A stretch of 64,000 nt of DNA from Oribacterium sp. NK2B42 (lineage in GTDB: Bacteria; Bacillota; Clostridia; Lachnospirales; Lachnospiraceae): positions 62,001 to 126,000 of the forward strand of contig NZ_AUJX01000008.1 of assembly GCF_000424445.1 (NCBI RefSeq). Reading direction: 5' to 3'. A model generated the notes under the pieces. The model was given only the letters and a program-made list of their open reading frames with translations. It searched no databases and had not been told where the DNA came from. This document shows positions 1-8,567 of this stretch, piece by piece (within the stretch, counting starts at the first letter, position 1; every line of letters begins with the position of its first letter). The translations under genes were made by a program, and so were the position numbers.

Positions 1-450
1 GCCATAATACCAATTCTTTTCCTTAATATGTTATGGAAGCCTGCGACCTTTGACGAAAGCGCGCTTATAACGCTGCTTACCGGAGCCGGAGCTGTGCTGG
101 GTCATGACTTTCCTTTTATTCCGAAACTGAAGGGCGGAAAGGGCATAGCTACTTCCTGGGGACTTATCCTGGCTTTTGACTGGAAGCTGGGAATAGTACT
201 TATTCTGATATTTATCCTGGTAGTAACCGTTACCGGATATGTAAGTGTCGGGTCAATTACAGCGTCAGCAATGTTTTTTATATTAACAGCATTGTTTGGA
301 CGCATGGGTTTACTCAGGTTTTCATCAGAGATATATCCTTTGGTATGCGGCATTACTTTTGTTATGTCTGCACTTGCTATATGGCAGCATAGAAGCAACA
401 TTGACCGCCTTATGAAGGGTAAAGAAAGTAAATTTCATTTTAAAAAGTGA
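1..450 (+). CDS. plsY: Glycerol-3-phosphate acyltransferase PlsY (5' end outside window)
   Basis: C-terminal 149 residues of an integral-membrane acyltransferase that transfers an acyl group from acyl-phosphate to sn-glycerol 3-phosphate, the first step of phospholipid synthesis. The reading frame is open from base 1, so the start lies upstream; the family is usually about 200 residues. The PlsY motif GHDFPFIPKLKGGKGIAT (Gly-Gly-Lys-Gly substrate loop) is visible near residues 35-52 of the visible part and hydrophobic membrane segments follow. It ends with a Lys-rich cytoplasmic tail. It precedes gpsA, which makes its substrate, the usual pairing in Firmicutes. Truncation is due only to the window edge. 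Confidence 0.93.
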   Translation, partial: AIIPILFLNMLWKPATFDESALITLLTGAGAVLGHDFPFIPKLKGGKGIATSWGLILAFDWKLGIVLILIFILVVTVTGYVSVGSITASAMFFILTALFGRMGLLRFSSEIYPLVCGITFVMSALAIWQHRSNIDRLMKGKESKFHFKK

Positions 451-454
451 CACA

Positions 455-521
455 ATGGCGGGAGAGCTCATAAATGTGTAAGGGTTATTGACCTGCACCA
501 TATTATGGCGATTCCCGCCAT
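455..521 (+). promoter_or_regulatory. Alternative hairpins between plsY and gpsA
   Basis: ATGGCGGGA (455-463) is perfectly complementary to TCCCGCCAT (513-521). The right arm can instead pair locally as ATGGCG (505-510) with CGCCAT (516-521), so the two structures exclude each other. No clear U-run follows, so this is an attenuator-like or processing structure rather than a convincing terminator. Confidence 0.4.
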
Positions 522-545
522 CATTTAATTAAAGGGGAAATATTT

Positions 546-1553
546 ATGAAGACAGCGGTAATAGGTGCCGGCACATGGGGCACTGCTTTGGCGATTCTTT
601 TGGCTCACAACAACCATGAGACAGTTCTCTGGACCAGATCTCTGGAGAATGCTGAGACAATGGAGGTGAGCAGAAAACATAAAAATTTACCTGATGCGGT
701 GTTGCCGCAGGGCTTGAAGGTTACCTCGGATATGCAGCAGGCGTTACAGGACAGAGACATGATAGTTCTTGCTGTTCCTTCCATATATATCAGGGAAACT
801 TCGAAGAAGATGTCCGGCTACATACGTCAGGGTCAGGTTATAGTGTCTGTTGCAAAAGGCATTGAAGCTGATTCCTTAAAGACCATGACTGATGTCATAG
901 AGGAAGAAATACCCCAGGCGGATGTGGCGGTGCTGTCGGGACCGAGCCATGCGGAAGAGGTGTCAAGATTTATTCCCACAACCATAGTTACAGGAGCAAG
1001 AACCGAAAAAACTGCCAGATTTATCCAGGATACTTTCATGTGTGACTGCTTCAGGGTTTACATTAATCCGGACATAAAGGGTATCGAAATCGGAGGCGCT
1101 CTCAAGAATGTGGTTGCTCTCGCTGCGGGAATAGCGGACGGTCTCGGTTACGGAGACAACAGCAAGGCAGCCCTTATCACAAGAGGCATCGCTGAGATCA
1201 CTAGGCTTGGTGTAAAAATGGGATGTGACATAGAAACCTTCCAGGGACTCAGCGGAATAGGTGATCTGATAGTTACCTGTGCCTCCATGCATTCCAGAAA
1301 CCGAAGAGCCGGAATACTTATAGGTCAGGGAAAATCCTATAAGGAGGCCATGAAGGAAGTGGGACAGGTTGTCGAGGGTGTATATGCATCCAGAGCGGCA
1401 TTGCAGCTTGCCGAAAAGTATAATGTGACCATGCCTATAGTTAGTGAGATAAATCAGGTATTGTTTGAAAACAAGTCTCCTGAAAAAGCTGTTGAGGATC
1501 TCATGATGAGGGACAGAAGGCTGGAAAATCAGGGGCTTTGCTTCAATAAATAA
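546..1553 (+). CDS. gpsA: NAD(P)H-dependent glycerol-3-phosphate dehydrogenase
   Basis: Cytoplasmic enzyme reducing dihydroxyacetone phosphate to sn-glycerol 3-phosphate, the backbone for phospholipids. 335 residues, the normal family length. The N-terminal Rossmann motif GAGTWGTA is at residues 7-14, the SGPSHAEE segment lies mid-protein and the catalytic Lys of GGALKNVV is at residue 187, followed by the C-terminal helical domain (GLSGIGDLIVTC). AAGGGGAAA sits just before the ATG. It lies 95 bp after plsY and is followed by a strong terminator. In spore-forming clostridia spoIVA commonly follows gpsA; here a transporter operon follows instead. Confidence 0.97.
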   Translation: MKTAVIGAGTWGTALAILLAHNNHETVLWTRSLENAETMEVSRKHKNLPDAVLPQGLKVTSDMQQALQDRDMIVLAVPSIYIRETSKKMSGYIRQGQVIVSVAKGIEADSLKTMTDVIEEEIPQADVAVLSGPSHAEEVSRFIPTTIVTGARTEKTARFIQDTFMCDCFRVYINPDIKGIEIGGALKNVVALAAGIADGLGYGDNSKAALITRGIAEITRLGVKMGCDIETFQGLSGIGDLIVTCASMHSRNRRAGILIGQGKSYKEAMKEVGQVVEGVYASRAALQLAEKYNVTMPIVSEINQVLFENKSPEKAVEDLMMRDRRLENQGLCFNK

Positions 1554-1690
1554 GACAATCGGATTTTTTGTCGTATTCAGGCATAAAATCAACACATTTT
1601 GGCAAACGAATCATCCTCTGAGGCAGTCAAAACAGATATAGAGAAATCAAGTAACGGGTTCAAGCTTCAACTTATATCGCACATAACCGC

Positions 1691-1760
1691 AGGTTATCGA
1701 AAGAAAAATTGATTTGCTTTTTTGTTATAAAAGCAATTGACTTTCGATAGCCTGTTTTTT
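1691..1760 (+). terminator. Rho-independent terminator after gpsA
   Basis: Arms AGGTTATCGAAAG (1691-1703) and CTTTCGATAGCCT (1741-1753) pair with one G-U; an inner stem (GCTTTT/AAAAGC) extends the hairpin and a run of six T follows. The right arm overlaps the likely livJ promoter. Confidence 0.8.
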
Positions 1761-1765
1761 ATAAT
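1737..1765 (+). promoter_or_regulatory. Sigma-A type promoter for livJ
   Basis: TTGACT (1737-1742), 17-bp spacer, TATAAT (1760-1765). It would give a leader of roughly 110 nt before the livJ start at 1884. The elements lie inside the right arm and T-run of the gpsA terminator. Confidence 0.65.
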
Positions 1766-1883
1766 CAAATAAAGGTTTTCAGTATCAGATATTTGGACTT
1801 ATGGGGTTACGTAGGGCGTGTCTGATCAGTATGGAATGAACCGGAGGCCGGTTCTAAAAAGAAGACTTAGGAGGAGAATAGTA

Positions 1884-3119
1884 ATGAAAAAAGTTTTAAG
1901 TGCTGTACTCGCAGGTGCTATGGCAGCTTCACTTGTTGCCTGCGGTTCTTCATCAACAGGAACAACAGCAACAACAGCCGCAGCTTCAGGAGATAAGGCA
2001 GAGACAACAGCAGCCGCTGCTTCTAATGACGGCGGAGCCGCTGCCTCGTCTGACCTTACATGGAAGTTCGGTTCACAGGGACCTCTTACAGGCGGTGCTG
2101 CAGTGTATGGAACAGCAGTTGTCAATGGCGCAAAGATCGCTATTGATGAGATCAACGAGAACGGCGGAATCAATGGCTATCAGGTAGAACTTCAGACAGC
2201 TGATGATGAGCATGATCAGGAGAAGGCTGTTAATGCTTACAACTCATTAAAAGACTGGGGAATGCAGGCACTTATCGGACCTACAACTTCGGCTCCGACC
2301 ATCGCAGTAGGTGCTGAGGCAGTTAATGACAATCTCTTCATGCTTACACCTTCAGGTTCAGCGGTTGATTGTACAAACACAGCTAATGCTTACAGAGTAT
2401 GCTTCTCGGATCCTGCACAGGGTGCCAAGTCAGCACAGTACATCGGAGAGAACAAGCTTGCTACAAAGGTAGCTATCCTTTATGATTCATCAGATGTTTA
2501 CTCAAGCGGAATCTATGAGTCATTTGCTTCAGAGGCACAGAATTACGGAATCGAGATCGTAGATACAGAGCAGTTTACAGCAGATTCAAAGACAGATTTC
2601 TCTACACAGCTTCAGAAGATGCAGGCATCAGGCGCAGAGCTGGCATTCCTTCCTTTCTACTACACAGAGGCAGCTCTTGTACTTACACAGGCCGACACAA
2701 TGGGCTATAAGCCGATTTTCTTCGGTGTAGACGGTATGGACGGAATCCTTGATGTTGAGAATTTCGACACATCACTTGCAGAGGGACTTATGCTTCTTAC
2801 TCCGTTTGCGGCTGATGCAACAGATGATGCGACAGTTAACTTCGTAACAAAGTATAAAGAAGCATTCGGCGGAACACCGATCCAGTTTGCTGCAGATGCT
2901 TATGATGCTGCATATATCATCAAGGCTGCTATCGAAGCAGGAAACCTTACACCGGATATGTCAGTTGACGCCATCGGTGCAGGTATTGAAGAGCAGATGA
3001 AGACTCTTAAATATGACGGTATAACAGGTTCAGGAATGACCTGGGATGAGAAGGGCGATGTTGATAAGGAGCCTAAGGCAGTAGTTATCAAGGACGGCGC
3101 TTACGTATCAGCTGAATGA
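1884..3119 (+). CDS. livJ: Branched-chain amino acid ABC transporter, substrate-binding lipoprotein
   Basis: Extracellular solute-binding protein of a LIV-type importer, lipid-anchored to the outer face of the membrane. The start at 1884 is chosen because AGGAGGAGA precedes it and because MKKVLSAVLAGAMAASLVAC is a clean lipoprotein signal with the lipidated Cys at residue 20; a longer frame from 1818 would add a charged stretch before the signal. An Ala/Thr/Ser-rich linker (about residues 21-55) leads into a type I periplasmic-binding fold (GPLTGGAAVYGTAVVNGAKI, then GPTTSAPT). 411 residues. Codon choice is strongly biased, suggesting high expression. It heads livHMGF. The exact amino-acid ligand cannot be read from sequence. 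Confidence 0.93.
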   Translation: MKKVLSAVLAGAMAASLVACGSSSTGTTATTAAASGDKAETTAAAASNDGGAAASSDLTWKFGSQGPLTGGAAVYGTAVVNGAKIAIDEINENGGINGYQVELQTADDEHDQEKAVNAYNSLKDWGMQALIGPTTSAPTIAVGAEAVNDNLFMLTPSGSAVDCTNTANAYRVCFSDPAQGAKSAQYIGENKLATKVAILYDSSDVYSSGIYESFASEAQNYGIEIVDTEQFTADSKTDFSTQLQKMQASGAELAFLPFYYTEAALVLTQADTMGYKPIFFGVDGMDGILDVENFDTSLAEGLMLLTPFAADATDDATVNFVTKYKEAFGGTPIQFAADAYDAAYIIKAAIEAGNLTPDMSVDAIGAGIEEQMKTLKYDGITGSGMTWDEKGDVDKEPKAVVIKDGAYVSAE

Positions 3120-3173
3120 TAAATATGGAGCAGGGAAGCTTCCTGGTATTCTAACTTGATAGGTTTTAAGCAT

Positions 3174-3204
3174 AAAGGGTTGCTTTTAAAAAAAGCAGCC
3201 CTTT
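3174..3204 (+). other. Stable hairpin between livJ and livH
   Basis: AAAGGGTTGCTTTT (3174-3187) pairs with AAAAGCAGCCCTTT (3191-3204), 14 pairs with one G-U and a three-base loop. AAATGTG follows instead of a U-run, so it looks like a 3'-stabilising or partial-termination hairpin that would keep livJ mRNA more abundant than the membrane genes. Confidence 0.55.
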
Positions 3205-3299
3205 AAATGTGTGATGATATTTTTGCGAAAGATTATTATTACGCGGGTACATGTCGATGAATAGACATGATGATTTTGAACGATGAGGTGGCAAAGATG

Positions 3300-4181
3300 A
3301 TGAGTTTTATTTCATATCTTCTTAACGGACTGAGCCTTGGGTCAGTGTATGCTATTATCGCTCTTGGATATACCATGGTATATGGTATCGCCAAGATGCT
3401 GAATTTTGCACATGGTGACATACTGATGGTGGGCGGATACACGGCTTTTATAGCACTTAATTCCATGGGACTCCCTATACCTGTGGCAGTGCTGGTCAGC
3501 ATGGCGGTCTGTACATTACTTGGTATCACCATTGAGAAGGTTGCATATAAGCCTCTTCGTCAGGCAAATTCATTATCCGTGCTTATTACAGCTATCGGTG
3601 TATCTTACCTTCTTCAGAACCTTGCGCAGCTTATCTTTACCGCAAATCCAAAGAGCTTCAGCTCCTTTGTGCCGCTTAAGCCGGTGAAGCTTGCAGGAGG
3701 ACAGCTTACCATATCCGGAGAGACTATCGTTACGATCGTAACCTGTATCATCATAGTTACAGGTCTCGTGACTTTTATCAATAAAACAAAAGCCGGTCAG
3801 GCTATGCTGGCTGTTTCGGAGGATAAGGGTGCAGCTACCCTTATGGGTGTGGATGTTAACGGAACCATTTCCATGACCTTCGCCATAGGATCAGCTCTTG
3901 CTGCCATAGGCGGTATTCTTCTTTGCTCCGCATACCCTACACTTACTCCGACCACAGGTGCCATGCCCGGTATCAAGGCATTTGTAGCTGCGGTTCTGGG
4001 AGGCATCGGCTCTATCCCCGGTGCATTCATCGGCGGAATAATACTTGGTGTTTTGGAAAATCTTGCAAAGGCATATATATCTTCAAAGCTTTCGGATGCA
4101 ATCGTGTTTTCTGTTTTGATCATCGTTCTTCTCGTGAAGCCTACAGGTATACTTGGTAAGAAAATCATGGAGAAAGTGTGA
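3300..4181 (+). CDS. livH: Branched-chain amino acid ABC transporter permease LivH
   Basis: Membrane-spanning subunit of the importer. LivH hallmarks are the N-terminal NGLSLGSVYAIIALGYTMVY and NFAHGD, with GGIGSIPGAFIGGIILGVLE toward the C-terminus, and multiple hydrophobic helices. AGGTGG at 3286-3291 supports ATG 3300 (8-nt spacing); ATG 3297 and ATG 3267 are in frame and possible. About 293 residues, normal for the family. It pairs with LivM to form the channel energised by LivG and LivF; the livM start follows 6 bp after the stop, so the two are likely translationally linked. Confidence 0.93.
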   Translation: MSFISYLLNGLSLGSVYAIIALGYTMVYGIAKMLNFAHGDILMVGGYTAFIALNSMGLPIPVAVLVSMAVCTLLGITIEKVAYKPLRQANSLSVLITAIGVSYLLQNLAQLIFTANPKSFSSFVPLKPVKLAGGQLTISGETIVTIVTCIIIVTGLVTFINKTKAGQAMLAVSEDKGAATLMGVDVNGTISMTFAIGSALAAIGGILLCSAYPTLTPTTGAMPGIKAFVAAVLGGIGSIPGAFIGGIILGVLENLAKAYISSKLSDAIVFSVLIIVLLVKPTGILGKKIMEKV

Positions 4182-4187
4182 GATAGT

Positions 4188-5264
4188 ATGGATAAAGTTA
4201 ATGTTGAAAAACAGAAAATCTTTCGCAGCAATCTGATTACTTTCGGTATGGTGATCGCTGCGTATATCGTTGTTGAGGTAATGATGAAGACCGGGAACAT
4301 CACCTCCCTTCTGAAGGGACTTCTGGTTCCTCTCTGCATTTATTCCATACTTGCGGTGAGTCTCAATCTGGTGGTAGGTATCTCCGGAGAGCTTTCTCTC
4401 GGTCATGCCGGATTTATGTGTATAGGAGCCTTTACCAGTGCAACCTGGTCAATGCTTATGAAGTCATCATCCATGCCGGATGGGGTAAGGTTTTTTATCG
4501 CTATACTTATCGGTGCTGTATCTGCTGCATTTTTTGGATTCCTCATCGGTATTCCGGTTCTGAGACTTAAGGGAGATTATCTTGCCATAGTTACACTTGC
4601 TTTCGGTGAGATCATAAAGAATCTGGTTAATGCCCTTTATTTTGGCGTGGATGCAAAGGGACCTCATTTTTCTCTTGAGGACAGTATGCATCTCAATATG
4701 GATGGCGGAACCATTATCATCAAAGGTGCACAGGGTATAACCGGTGCTCCCAAAAATTCAAATTTCACAATAGGTGTTATATTACTGCTTATTGCTTTAT
4801 TCATTATCCTGAATCTCATAAACTCAAGGACGGGACGTGCCATAATGGCCATCAGAGACAACAGAATAGCGGCCGAGTCAGTAGGACTTAATATCACAAA
4901 GTATAAGCTTCTGGCATTTACAATTTCTGCGGCTATCGCAGGAGTTGGCGGTGTGCTTTACGCACATAATTTGAGTTCCCTCCAGGCTCTTCCCAAGAAC
5001 TTTGGTTATAATCAGTCCATTATGATCCTTGTATTTGTGGTAATGGGCGGAATCGGAAATATCCGGGGTTCTGTCATAGCGGCAGTTGTTCTGACCCTCC
5101 TTCCGGAGTTGTTGAGAGGCCTCAGTGATTATCGAATGCTTATATATGCTGTGGTTCTTATTTTTATGATGCTGTTTACATCGGCACCGGCTTTCATGCA
5201 GTACCGTGAGCGTATTATGACGGCATTACATGGTAAAAATAAGGGCGGAAAGGAGATGGATTGA
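4188..5264 (+). CDS. livM: Branched-chain amino acid ABC transporter permease LivM
   Basis: Second membrane subunit of the LIV-type importer, 358 residues. Recognised by SLNLVVGISGELSLGHAG near residues 60-80, the conserved GIPVLRLKGDYLAIVTLAFGE (family EAA-like loop region) and FVVMGGIGNIRGSVIAAVVL near the C-terminus, with about ten hydrophobic helices. The N-terminus (MDKVNVEKQKIF) is short and cytoplasmic; a weak GAGA-type ribosome site precedes it, consistent with coupling to livH. It ends 1 bp before the livG start codon region, so translation is probably coupled. Confidence 0.93.
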   Translation: MDKVNVEKQKIFRSNLITFGMVIAAYIVVEVMMKTGNITSLLKGLLVPLCIYSILAVSLNLVVGISGELSLGHAGFMCIGAFTSATWSMLMKSSSMPDGVRFFIAILIGAVSAAFFGFLIGIPVLRLKGDYLAIVTLAFGEIIKNLVNALYFGVDAKGPHFSLEDSMHLNMDGGTIIIKGAQGITGAPKNSNFTIGVILLLIALFIILNLINSRTGRAIMAIRDNRIAAESVGLNITKYKLLAFTISAAIAGVGGVLYAHNLSSLQALPKNFGYNQSIMILVFVVMGGIGNIRGSVIAAVVLTLLPELLRGLSDYRMLIYAVVLIFMMLFTSAPAFMQYRERIMTALHGKNKGGKEMD

Positions 5265-5265
5265 T

Positions 5266-6027
5266 ATGGCTGCATTACTTAAAGTAGACAGTCTTGGTAT
5301 TTCCTTTGGCGGATTAAAAGCTGTAGATAAGTTTAATGTTGAAATCGAAAAAAACGAGCTTTACGGACTGATCGGACCTAACGGTGCCGGAAAAACCACT
5401 GTATTCAACCTGTTGACCGGAGTATATAAACCTACAAACGGGCAGATAACCCTGGATGGAGACAACATTACCGGACTTGACTGTGAGGCTATAAATAAGA
5501 AGGGCATAGCCAGAACCTTCCAGAATATACGTCTTTTTTCTCAGCTATCCGTTTTGGATAATGTTAAGGTGGGACTTCATAACAACCATACTTATTCAAC
5601 CCTTGACGGAATTTTTCGTACACCTAAGTTCCGCAAGGTGGAAAAACAGATGGATGAGAGAGCTCTGGAGCTTCTGAAGGTTTTCGAGCTGGACGGATAT
5701 TGCGATTATAAGGCTTCAAATCTTCCTTATGGTCAGCAGAGAAAGCTTGAAATCGCCAGAGCCCTTGCAACAGATCCGAAGCTGCTTCTCCTTGATGAGC
5801 CGGCAGCCGGAATGAACCCCAATGAAACCGAAGAGCTTATGAATACCATACGTCTCGTAAGAGATAAATTCGACATGACGATCCTTCTGATAGAGCATGA
5901 TATGAAGCTTGTTTCCGGTATCTGCGACAGATTAACAGTTCTTAATTTCGGACAGGTACTTAAGCAGGGACTGACTCAGGATGTTCTGCATGATCCTGAA
6001 GTTATAAAAGCATATCTTGGTGATTAA
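5266..6027 (+). CDS. livG: Branched-chain amino acid ABC transporter ATPase LivG
   Basis: Cytoplasmic ATP-hydrolysing subunit. Walker A GPNGAGKTT (about residues 37-45), Q-loop region IARTFQNIRLF, an ABC signature in the LivG form LPYGQQRKLEIARAL, Walker B LLLLDEPAAGMNP and the switch His in LIEHDM. AAGGAGATGG immediately before ATG 5266 decides the start; an in-frame ATG at 5230 lies inside livM and has no ribosome site. 253 residues. Fourth gene of livJHMGF. Confidence 0.94.
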   Translation: MAALLKVDSLGISFGGLKAVDKFNVEIEKNELYGLIGPNGAGKTTVFNLLTGVYKPTNGQITLDGDNITGLDCEAINKKGIARTFQNIRLFSQLSVLDNVKVGLHNNHTYSTLDGIFRTPKFRKVEKQMDERALELLKVFELDGYCDYKASNLPYGQQRKLEIARALATDPKLLLLDEPAAGMNPNETEELMNTIRLVRDKFDMTILLIEHDMKLVSGICDRLTVLNFGQVLKQGLTQDVLHDPEVIKAYLGD

Positions 6028-6039
6028 GGAGGGAAACTG

Positions 6040-6753
6040 ATGAGTATAATGTTAGATGTTAAGGATCTGAACGTATATTACGGTGTGATCCATGCGCTTA
6101 AAGGCATTTCCTTCCATGTTGACAAAGGTGAGATAGTAACTCTTATCGGTGCAAACGGAGCCGGAAAAACCACCACACTTCAGACTATAACGGGACTGAT
6201 ACCGGCCCGCTCCGGAAGCGTTATGTATAACGGAAAAGAGATCATCCATACACCGGGACACCAGCTGGTGGCTGACGGGCTTGCCCATGTTCCTGAGGGG
6301 AGAAGAGTTTTTGCAACTCTTTCGGTTTACCAGAACCTGATGCTCGGAGCCTACACCCGTAAGGATAAAGAGGGCATTGAAGCCACTCTCAGAACGGTGT
6401 ATGAACATTTCCCCAGACTGGAAGAGCGTAAAAATCAGATGGCCGGAACGCTTTCCGGAGGTGAGCAGCAGATGCTTGCCATGGGAAGAGCTCTTATGAG
6501 TAATCCTGAGATGATGGTTCTTGACGAGCCCTCCATGGGACTTTCACCTATCTATGTAAATGAGATCTTCAACATCATTGAGAAGATCCACGACTCAGGC
6601 GTTACGGTGCTTCTGGTAGAGCAGAATGCCAACAAGGCCCTGTCCATTGCTAACCGTGCTTACGTGCTTGAGACCGGAAATATCACCATCGAGGGTAATG
6701 CTCAGGAGCTTGCGAATGACCCCAAGGTCAAGGCTGCTTATCTTTCGGAATAA
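6040..6753 (+). CDS. livF: Branched-chain amino acid ABC transporter ATPase LivF
   Basis: Second cytoplasmic ATPase of the importer, 237 residues, typical for LivF. Walker A GANGAGKTT, signature LSGGEQQML, Walker B MMVLDEPSMGLSP and switch region LLVEQNANKAL are all present; HVPEGRRVFATLSVYQNL is the LivF-type segment after the Q-loop. AAGGAGG precedes the ATG with good spacing. It is the last gene of the operon and is followed by a terminator. Confidence 0.94.
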   Translation: MSIMLDVKDLNVYYGVIHALKGISFHVDKGEIVTLIGANGAGKTTTLQTITGLIPARSGSVMYNGKEIIHTPGHQLVADGLAHVPEGRRVFATLSVYQNLMLGAYTRKDKEGIEATLRTVYEHFPRLEERKNQMAGTLSGGEQQMLAMGRALMSNPEMMVLDEPSMGLSPIYVNEIFNIIEKIHDSGVTVLLVEQNANKALSIANRAYVLETGNITIEGNAQELANDPKVKAAYLSE

Positions 6754-6789
6754 TTATCGATAATCAAATATAGAAGCATGGAATTCAAA

Positions 6790-6832
6790 AAGTTCTGTTG
6801 GTATAATAATGTTATATTGACAGGACTTTTTT
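6790..6832 (+). terminator. Terminator after livF
   Basis: AAGTTCTGT (6790-6798) pairs with ACAGGACTT (6820-6828) with one G-U, followed by TTTTATTTG. The loop is 21 nt, long but AT-rich. Confidence 0.6.
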
Positions 6833-6932
6833 ATTTGCTCTATCAGGTTTTTGTGAAAACATGACGGCAGTGTCAAGCCTTTACAAAGAGGATTTAAATT
6901 GGCTGACGTTCCAGATTTGACCGGAGGTGACT

Positions 6933-8561
6933 ATGAAACTTTACTTTATCGGAGCTGATCATGAAGTAACCGGTTCATTACATTATCTTCATGCAGTGGG
7001 ATTAAAGATCATGATTGACTGCGGCATGCAGCAGGGGACGAAGCATTATGAGAATGCTCCCCTGCCGGTGAAATATTCTGATATTGATTACATACTTTTG
7101 ACACATGCCCATATCGACCATTCCGGTATGATTCCATATGCTTACAAGAACGGCTTTAACGGAACGGTAGTTACCACAAGGGCAACGGAAGACCTGGTTA
7201 GCATAATGCTCAGGGATTCGGCACATATACAGATGCAGGAGACTGAGTATAAAAATCGTAAGGGTCAAAGAGCAGGGGCTGACAAAGTGGTTCCTATCTA
7301 TGATCTCAATGACGTAAATGGAGTACTGGAGCATTTTCGCGGTGTTGACTACAATGAAGTTGTGGAGCTTGGGGACGGAGTTAAGATTCGGTTTATAGAT
7401 GCCGGACATCTGTTGGGATCTGCGTCCATTGAGGTTTTGATAAATGAAAACGGAATTTCGAAGAAGATAGTGTTCTCAGGAGATCTGGGTAATTTTGATA
7501 AACCGCTTATCAGGGATCCGCAATACATTCATGATGCGGATTATGTGGTAATGGAATCCACTTATGGAGACAGGTTCCATGATAAGAGCGTTAATCACAT
7601 TGATGATCTTGTGAAGATAACCCAGAGAACCCTGGACAGGGGCGGTAATGTGGTAATGCCTGCATTTGCGGTTGGACGTACTCAGGAGCTTCTGTACCTG
7701 TTCAGACAGATAAAGCAGGATAAGCTTGTAACGGGACACGGGGATTTTCCTGTTTATGTAGACAGCCCTCTGGCAGTTGAAGCAACTCATGTGTTTACTC
7801 AGAATCTTTCGGACTGCTATGATGATGCCACAAGAGAGCTTGTCATGAAGGGTATAAATCCTATATCCTTTAAAGGACTTAATCTCCTGATCACTTCCGA
7901 GGAATCCAGATACATCAATTATGACGAGACACCAAAGATTATTATCTCCGCATCCGGAATGTGTGATGCCGGCCGTATCAGGCACCATATCAAGTACAAC
8001 CTCTGGAGACCTGAGTCCACAATAGTTTTTGCGGGATATCAGGCTGAGGGAACCCTGGGGCGCGTGCTTGTAGACGGTGCAAAGACTGTCAGGATATTTG
8101 GAGAGGAGATTGTGGTCAGGGCAGAGATCGCCCAGATGGCGGCGATGTCTTCACACGCTGATCAGGATGGTCTTATAGACTGGATATCTGCGTATGATCT
8201 CAATAGGCCGGACAGAGTTTTCCTTGTTCACGGTGATGATGGCGCCATGAAGACATTGGCTTCACTTATATTTGAAAAGCTTGGTTATAAAGTTGACTGC
8301 CCATATTCCGGATCCGTTTTCAATCTTGCAAACGGTAAGTGGGAATTTGAGGGACAGCCTGTCCGTGTGGTTAAGGAAGCGGAGTATTCTTCCAGCGGCA
8401 TACCCGGAAGGAGAAAGATATCTGACGCGGCATATGACAGACTTATGTCTGCGTACAATAAGCTTCTTACGGCTGTCAGGGCAAATTACGGCGGAACCAA
8501 CAAGGATCTTGCAAAGTTCACCGACCAGATACTGAATCTCTATGACAAATGGATGAGATGA
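6933..8561 (+). CDS. Beta-CASP metallo-beta-lactamase-fold ribonuclease
   Basis: Zn-dependent nuclease of the CPSF/YsaC-like branch, probably acting on RNA in the cytoplasm. The metal motif LTHAHIDHSG (HxHxDH) is near residues 55-64; further ligands include the His of DAGHLLGSAS and the Asp of FSGDLGN. Beta-CASP motifs follow: VMPAFAVGRTQELL, ISASGMCDAGRIRHH and SSHADQDGL. The C-terminal ~85 residues extend beyond the core. ATG 6933 follows GGAGGTGA; a GTG at 6927 lies inside that ribosome site. 542 residues. It lies alone with the next small gene; RNA targets cannot be deduced. Confidence 0.88.
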   Translation: MKLYFIGADHEVTGSLHYLHAVGLKIMIDCGMQQGTKHYENAPLPVKYSDIDYILLTHAHIDHSGMIPYAYKNGFNGTVVTTRATEDLVSIMLRDSAHIQMQETEYKNRKGQRAGADKVVPIYDLNDVNGVLEHFRGVDYNEVVELGDGVKIRFIDAGHLLGSASIEVLINENGISKKIVFSGDLGNFDKPLIRDPQYIHDADYVVMESTYGDRFHDKSVNHIDDLVKITQRTLDRGGNVVMPAFAVGRTQELLYLFRQIKQDKLVTGHGDFPVYVDSPLAVEATHVFTQNLSDCYDDATRELVMKGINPISFKGLNLLITSEESRYINYDETPKIIISASGMCDAGRIRHHIKYNLWRPESTIVFAGYQAEGTLGRVLVDGAKTVRIFGEEIVVRAEIAQMAAMSSHADQDGLIDWISAYDLNRPDRVFLVHGDDGAMKTLASLIFEKLGYKVDCPYSGSVFNLANGKWEFEGQPVRVVKEAEYSSSGIPGRRKISDAAYDRLMSAYNKLLTAVRANYGGTNKDLAKFTDQILNLYDKWMR

Positions 8562-8567
8562 TAAAAC

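Noticed and set aside
1900-2187. Alternative-frame ORF in livJ rich in Gln
   Set aside because: Arises from the Ala/Thr-rich linker codons read in another frame; no start signal.
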